Origin: Burkholderia sp. SRS-46
GTDB taxonomy: Bacteria; Pseudomonadota; Gammaproteobacteria; Burkholderiales; Burkholderiaceae
Reading direction: 5' to 3'
DNA length: 64,000 bases
Assembly (NCBI RefSeq): GCF_004343775.1
Contig: NZ_PTXL01000001.1
Location: 1,178,001-1,242,000, forward strand
In this document: positions 62,001 to 64,000 of the stretch, piece by piece
Layout: every line of letters starts with the position of its first letter
How positions within the stretch are numbered: the stretch's first letter is position 1
Made by a program: the position numbers and the translations under genes
Notes under the pieces: generated by a model
What the model saw: the letters and a program-made list of their open reading frames with translations, nothing else
Databases searched by the model: none
What the model was told of the DNA's origin: nothing

Positions 62001-64000
62001 GCCCGATCGCAGGCAGCTCGTTGCCTACGTGGTGTGCGCCGATCCCGCGCTGGACCCGGTCGCGCTGCGCCAGCGCCTGCGCGACCGGCTGCCCGCGCAC
62101 ATGGTGCCGACCACGCTGGTGCGCATCGGCGAGATGCCGCTGACCGCGCACGGCAAGATCGACGTGAAGCGGCTGCCCGCGCCGGACGCGCAACCCGCTT
62201 CGCCCGCCCGCGAGGCAACGGGCGGCGGGTTGCTCGACGACGACGAGCGCCGCGTCGGCGCGTTGTGGCGGCAGGTGCTGAACCGCTCCGACGTCGACCC
62301 GGGCACCAACTTCTTCGACGCAGGCGGCCATTCGCTGCTGATCGTCAAGCTGCACGACCTGCTGGCCGCCGAATTCGCCGAAGCCGGCGGCCCGCTGCCG
62401 ATCAGCGACCTGTTCCGCTTTCCGACCATCCGCAGTTTCGCGGCCTATCTGAAGGCACGGCGCGGCACGGCCGAACCGGCGACGGCGCGCGTGCCGGCCG
62501 ACACGCCGCCGACGGCGCCGGTCGACGCACCGATCGCGGTGATCGGCATGGCGTGCCGGTTCCCGGGCGCCCCCGATCTGCAGGCGTACTGGCAGATGCT
62601 GCTCGCGGGCCGCGAAGGCATCAGCCGCACCGACGGCGACGCGCCCGGCGCGACGGACGCCGCGCCACGCTCGGCCTTCGTCGCGGCTGGCGGCGTCGTC
62701 GATCAGGCGGACTGCTTCGACGCCGAATTCTTCGGCCTGAGCCCGCGCGACGCGCTCACGCTCGATCCGCAGCATCGCGTGGCGCTCGAGTGCGCGTGGC
62801 ACGCGCTCGAGCATGCCGGCTACGTGCCGGCCGCCGCGCCGCACGACTCGGTGGGCGTGTTTCTCGGCGTCGGCATCAATACGTATCTGCACGACGTGCT
62901 GTTTCCGGACGGCGCGCTGCCCGAAGGCGCCGACGGCTACCACGCGCTGACCGGCAACGACAAGGATTTCGCGGCGACCCGCATTGCCTACCATCTCAAC
63001 CTGAAGGGGCCGGCGCTGGCCGTGCAGACCGCGTGCTCGTCGTCGCTCGTCGCGGTGGACATGGCGTGCCGCGCGCTCGCGAGCGGCGCGGCACGCATGG
63101 CGCTGGCCGGGGGCGTGTCGATCAGCTTTCCGCAGGGCGGCGGCTATCGCCACGAGCCCGGCATGATCCTGTCGCCGGACGGCCGCTGCCGGGCGTTCTC
63201 GCACGACGCGAAAGGCACCGTGCCGGGCGCCGGGGTAGGGATGGTGCTGCTCAAGCCGCTCTCGGCCGCGCTCGCGGACGGCGACAACGTGCTGGCCGTG
63301 ATTCGCGGCACCGCCGTCAACAACGACGGCGCGGTGAAGGCCGGCTACGCGGCGCCGGGCGTCGACGGCCAGGCGGCGGTGATCGCCGCCGCGCTGCACG
63401 CCGCGCACGTGCGGCCCGACGAGATCGACTACGTCGAGGCGCACGGCACCGGCACGGAGCTGGGCGACCCGATCGAGGTCGCCGCGCTCACGCGGGTGTT
63501 CGCGGGGCGCGAGGCGCCGCTCCTGCTCGGCTCGGTGAAAAGCAATATCGGCCACGCCGACTCGGCGGCCGGCGTCGCCGGCCTGATCAAGACGGTGCTC
63601 GCGCTGCATCACCGCGAGCTGCCGCCGAGCCTGCATTTTTCCGCGCCGAACCCGCACATCGATTTCGCGTCGGCCAGGATCGAAGTCGTCGCGCAGCGCC
63701 GGCCCTGGCCGTCCGATCGCGTGCGGCGGGCGGGGGTGAGCGCGTTCGGCATCGGCGGCACCAACGTCCATGCGGTGCTCGAGGAACCGCCCCGGCTGGC
63801 GCAGGCACCGGCGCAGGCCGACGCTTCGCCGCAGGTGCTGGTCGTGTCCGCGCGCTCGGAAGACAGCCTGGCCAGCGCGGTGACGGCGCTCGCCGATGCG
63901 CTTGACCCCGAGCTCGCGCCGGCTTCGCTCGATCTGCGGGACGTGGCGTACACGCTGCAGAACGGCCGCGCCGCGTTCGCCCATCGGGCGGCCGTGGTCG
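56089..64000 (+). CDS. NRPS/PKS megasynthase, C-A-PCP-C-A-PCP-KS..., 3' end beyond window
   Basis: 2637 complete codons are visible, starting at ATG 56089, and no stop is reached. C1: TPGQVRLW, HHGIVDL. A1: YTSGSSGPPKAVMG (from about 644), pocket residues read V690-D691-W694 onward as VDWVTSLADK, which fits beta-alanine. PCP1 Ser1037 (LGGHSLAAV). C2: HHSACDGWS (from 1223). A2: FTSGSTGRPKGVE (1695), D1741 conserved so an alpha-amino acid; I read the code as DVSQVGAVTK and do not assign it. PCP2 Ser2082. KS from about 2145 with Cys2316 (TACSSSL), His2452 (EAHGTGT) and His2489 (NIGH), all intact, so an active ketosynthase. The chain from the starter protein receives beta-alanine, a second amino acid and then a ketide unit. 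Confidence 0.93.
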   Translation, partial: MSRHDASDLDQALLAQLLAEDGFDPAPEADPARLRADGEPVPATPGQVRLWTVEHLGGAVGEFNLGLAIRFNVALDTSRMARALQQLVRRHESLRARFSESGGEVRLQFDAPDAIALACHDIGAADLAQAMRAVASRPFDLARGGLMRADLFRPADSPPVLLLSFHHGIVDLWSAAIVLQDLTALYAREQDDSVPRLPPAVQFGDYAAGLRASAAQDGQADLREYWARRLAHLPTVLDLPLSASREHAGPLGEVPAAHRCVRIPLGFDRTLTAAIQRVAVAFRTTPFAVVMTALNAVLARYAGTDDVAIGAPVSNRHRAQTADIVGFVADTLVLRTDLAGDPPFAVLLERVRDALVEDFRHQDLPFDEVVKAVNPERRKDVSPLFQVLFVFQTMAPLRAAAGRVQASAEPLPMPTARADLVVELYQAEQGIAGGLEYREGLIDPGVARGIADALPILLSAALGQPDLPLSLLPLQAPDTGRALLASFNPPQPATAEPPATLATLFMQRARQTPDAVALIDGERTVSCAELDRSSAALAARLAALGVTTETPVAICLPRSVELAVSILAVLRAGGAFLLLDPQAPAERQSFMLQDSAAPVLIANDAPSWLPSEAPPALVIAGQPLPDAPAPRIDGDPQQLAYICYTSGSSGPPKAVMGLHRGAVNRVRWMAERYPFEPSDVCCLKTTPTFVDFVWEFFGPLLAGVPSVIVPPADVLDPAAFARTLERHRVTRVVLVPSLLKSLLDHVDGLDRALRALRHCTTSGEALPVALARRFLALLPDCRLLNLYGSSETSADASFHDVTAADAHPVPIGRPIPGNLIAVVDRAGHPLPVGVAGEIVVGGAGVARGYWRRDDVTAERFAPIPAFAGERGFRTRDLGRWRADGTLDYLGRLDWQVKIRGMRVDPGEVRAALALHAEVRDAVVVARQHDDGDMRLIAYVVAPGGVQELALRKWMAAKLPAAMQPAAYVFLDQLPLNANGKVDHHALPAFDASAAVRDAIDAAPLTTEESLLADIWQRVLGVRPDGPHAQFFMLGGHSLAAVRLAMAVEASLGVRLPVTAVFDAPTLREFAAAIRDAQPVERLPDVVPTGLLAARASVNQERVWLIEQNESLRGAYNEHVIHRLRGALDAARLEQALAAVVMRHGALRTRLVPRDGALWQIVDSDAHWVLRRMSVRGVPDADARARAFIRDEAWRPFRLDREWPLRASLIEVGENDWLLALVLHHSACDGWSGGVIVDDMCRAYAGETFADQPAPVQHIDVAEWQQACAHDGRYAPQLAWWRDTLRGAPAALGLALDRTPAQRDYRLRQVDVTLDRARVEQLRRTATDTRTTVFTLLLGLWATVLARFGHDREVVIGIPVSGRNQPALTGVVGFLSNTIPLRVECDGEAALAPFAQGLQRRVLDAMLHQDPPFTQILDAAQVERVRDRNPLVQAMFVLSDVRPWALKLDDVAATFVREPGAVARADISLVLRQHDTGIEGAIEFAGDVMSDALASRIAAGFMRVIEAALDRPEQPLAAHSLLGDDERAALLHLSRQAPRPVAADAPVRLHDLLLRSAHRSPEAVAASTPHASIRYRELARRATAFAGRLHEAGVAPGSRVALIAERSIERLVALMGISMAGGVLIPVDPAYPAASVDSMLDDAQVAAVVTDTAVRRAGVVVLPMPAPLAEPDDAAAREAAFGITLPQAGEVACIIFTSGSTGRPKGVEVTHRALCRLAGAACETFAIEPESRILQLAAFGFDVAISDVAFAMAAGACLCLAPGEDLLPGTPLVNTLRALRITHLQIPASLLAATPAASLPDLDTLVVGGERCLPEIARAWASEHRLFVAYGPTEATVTVTAGRHAPDVPLGIGRPVGDAELHVIDARGEPVPIGVPGELHIGGPVVSPGYVNRPELTAERFVADRFSAAPGARLYRTGDLARWRDDGTLEFLGRMDRQLKLRGFRIEPGEVEAALLAQQGVEQAFVTLHGDAPDRRQLVAYVVCADPALDPVALRQRLRDRLPAHMVPTTLVRIGEMPLTAHGKIDVKRLPAPDAQPASPAREATGGGLLDDDERRVGALWRQVLNRSDVDPGTNFFDAGGHSLLIVKLHDLLAAEFAEAGGPLPISDLFRFPTIRSFAAYLKARRGTAEPATARVPADTPPTAPVDAPIAVIGMACRFPGAPDLQAYWQMLLAGREGISRTDGDAPGATDAAPRSAFVAAGGVVDQADCFDAEFFGLSPRDALTLDPQHRVALECAWHALEHAGYVPAAAPHDSVGVFLGVGINTYLHDVLFPDGALPEGADGYHALTGNDKDFAATRIAYHLNLKGPALAVQTACSSSLVAVDMACRALASGAARMALAGGVSISFPQGGGYRHEPGMILSPDGRCRAFSHDAKGTVPGAGVGMVLLKPLSAALADGDNVLAVIRGTAVNNDGAVKAGYAAPGVDGQAAVIAAALHAAHVRPDEIDYVEAHGTGTELGDPIEVAALTRVFAGREAPLLLGSVKSNIGHADSAAGVAGLIKTVLALHHRELPPSLHFSAPNPHIDFASARIEVVAQRRPWPSDRVRRAGVSAFGIGGTNVHAVLEEPPRLAQAPAQADASPQVLVVSARSEDSLASAVTALADALDPELAPASLDLRDVAYTLQNGRAAFAHRAAVV

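Noticed and set aside
56604..63905. Long plus-strand open frames inside the synthetase in another frame
   Set aside because: The true frame from 56089 carries every C, A, PCP and KS motif without a stop; the others are low-complexity shadows.
51965..63984. Very long open frames on the minus strand opposite the NRPS/PKS genes (for example 51965-56077, 55420-60507, 60568-63984)
   Set aside because: They mirror the high third-position GC of the real plus-strand genes, are full of Arg, His and Gln, show no domains and lie opposite intact catalytic motifs.
1..64000. CRISPR arrays, tRNA and rRNA genes
   Set aside because: No regularly spaced repeats of 25-40 bases and no recognisable tRNA or rRNA segments were seen on either strand.

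Overview
The window reads as a high-GC betaproteobacterium, almost certainly Burkholderia sensu stricto (cepacia-complex type). The pointers are the dense long open frames typical of a genome well above 60% GC, the trimeric OmpC-like porin, the ohrR/DUF4148/ohr arrangement, the many LysR/AraC/MFS/GST genes and a large NRPS/PKS locus. No rRNA, tRNA or CRISPR array was seen.

Layout. 1-2.8 kb: the tail of cobM, then a CynX-type MFS exporter divergent from a MarR regulator with two palindromic operators, and a GST. 3.2-3.8 kb: a lower-GC islet with a double-glycine-type bacteriocin precursor and a two-helix membrane protein that may give immunity. 3.9-8.1 kb: a porin and a large MalT-like LuxR regulator. 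8.3-14.3 kb: a same-strand run (Usp/hemerythrin-like protein, quinone oxidoreductase, TauD dioxygenase, BKACE enzyme, MFS carrier, small hydrolase) that looks like an uncharacterised catabolic operon. 14.7-18.8 kb: a four-gene ABC importer of the polyamine/aminoethylphosphonate type. 19-25 kb: a lipoprotein, an AraC/GyrI-like regulator, a D-2-hydroxyacid dehydrogenase, and a CoA-transferase/HMG-CoA-lyase-like/VOC operon followed by a hydrolase remnant and a LysR gene.

26-32.6 kb is a clear accessory block of lower GC: a membrane protein, a small protein, an IS5-type transposase remnant and a 1670-residue protein that combines a MACPF-like N-terminus, a long helical region with one hydrophobic stretch, and a TULIP/P47-like C-terminal domain. 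I regard it as a candidate pore-forming toxin of unusual architecture and the most novel single gene here. 32.7-47 kb is mostly ordinary: MFS, the prfH-rtcB RNA/ribosome repair pair with a leader peptide, nitronate monooxygenase, GFA protein, ohrR-ohr with shared palindromic operators, RidA, LysR, SDR, two GSTs, AraC and a GGDEF diguanylate cyclase.

47.8-49.5 kb holds a retron-like reverse transcriptase with an N-terminal extension, a structured upstream leader and its own terminator. 49.8 kb to the end is a biosynthetic locus: a PanP-like aspartate 1-decarboxylase (makes beta-alanine), an adenylation-KR-ACP starter protein, and an NRPS/PKS protein (C-A-PCP-C-A-PCP-KS, running off the window). 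The specificity residues of its first A domain fit beta-alanine, so the decarboxylase and the synthetase appear to work together. The product is not one I can name.
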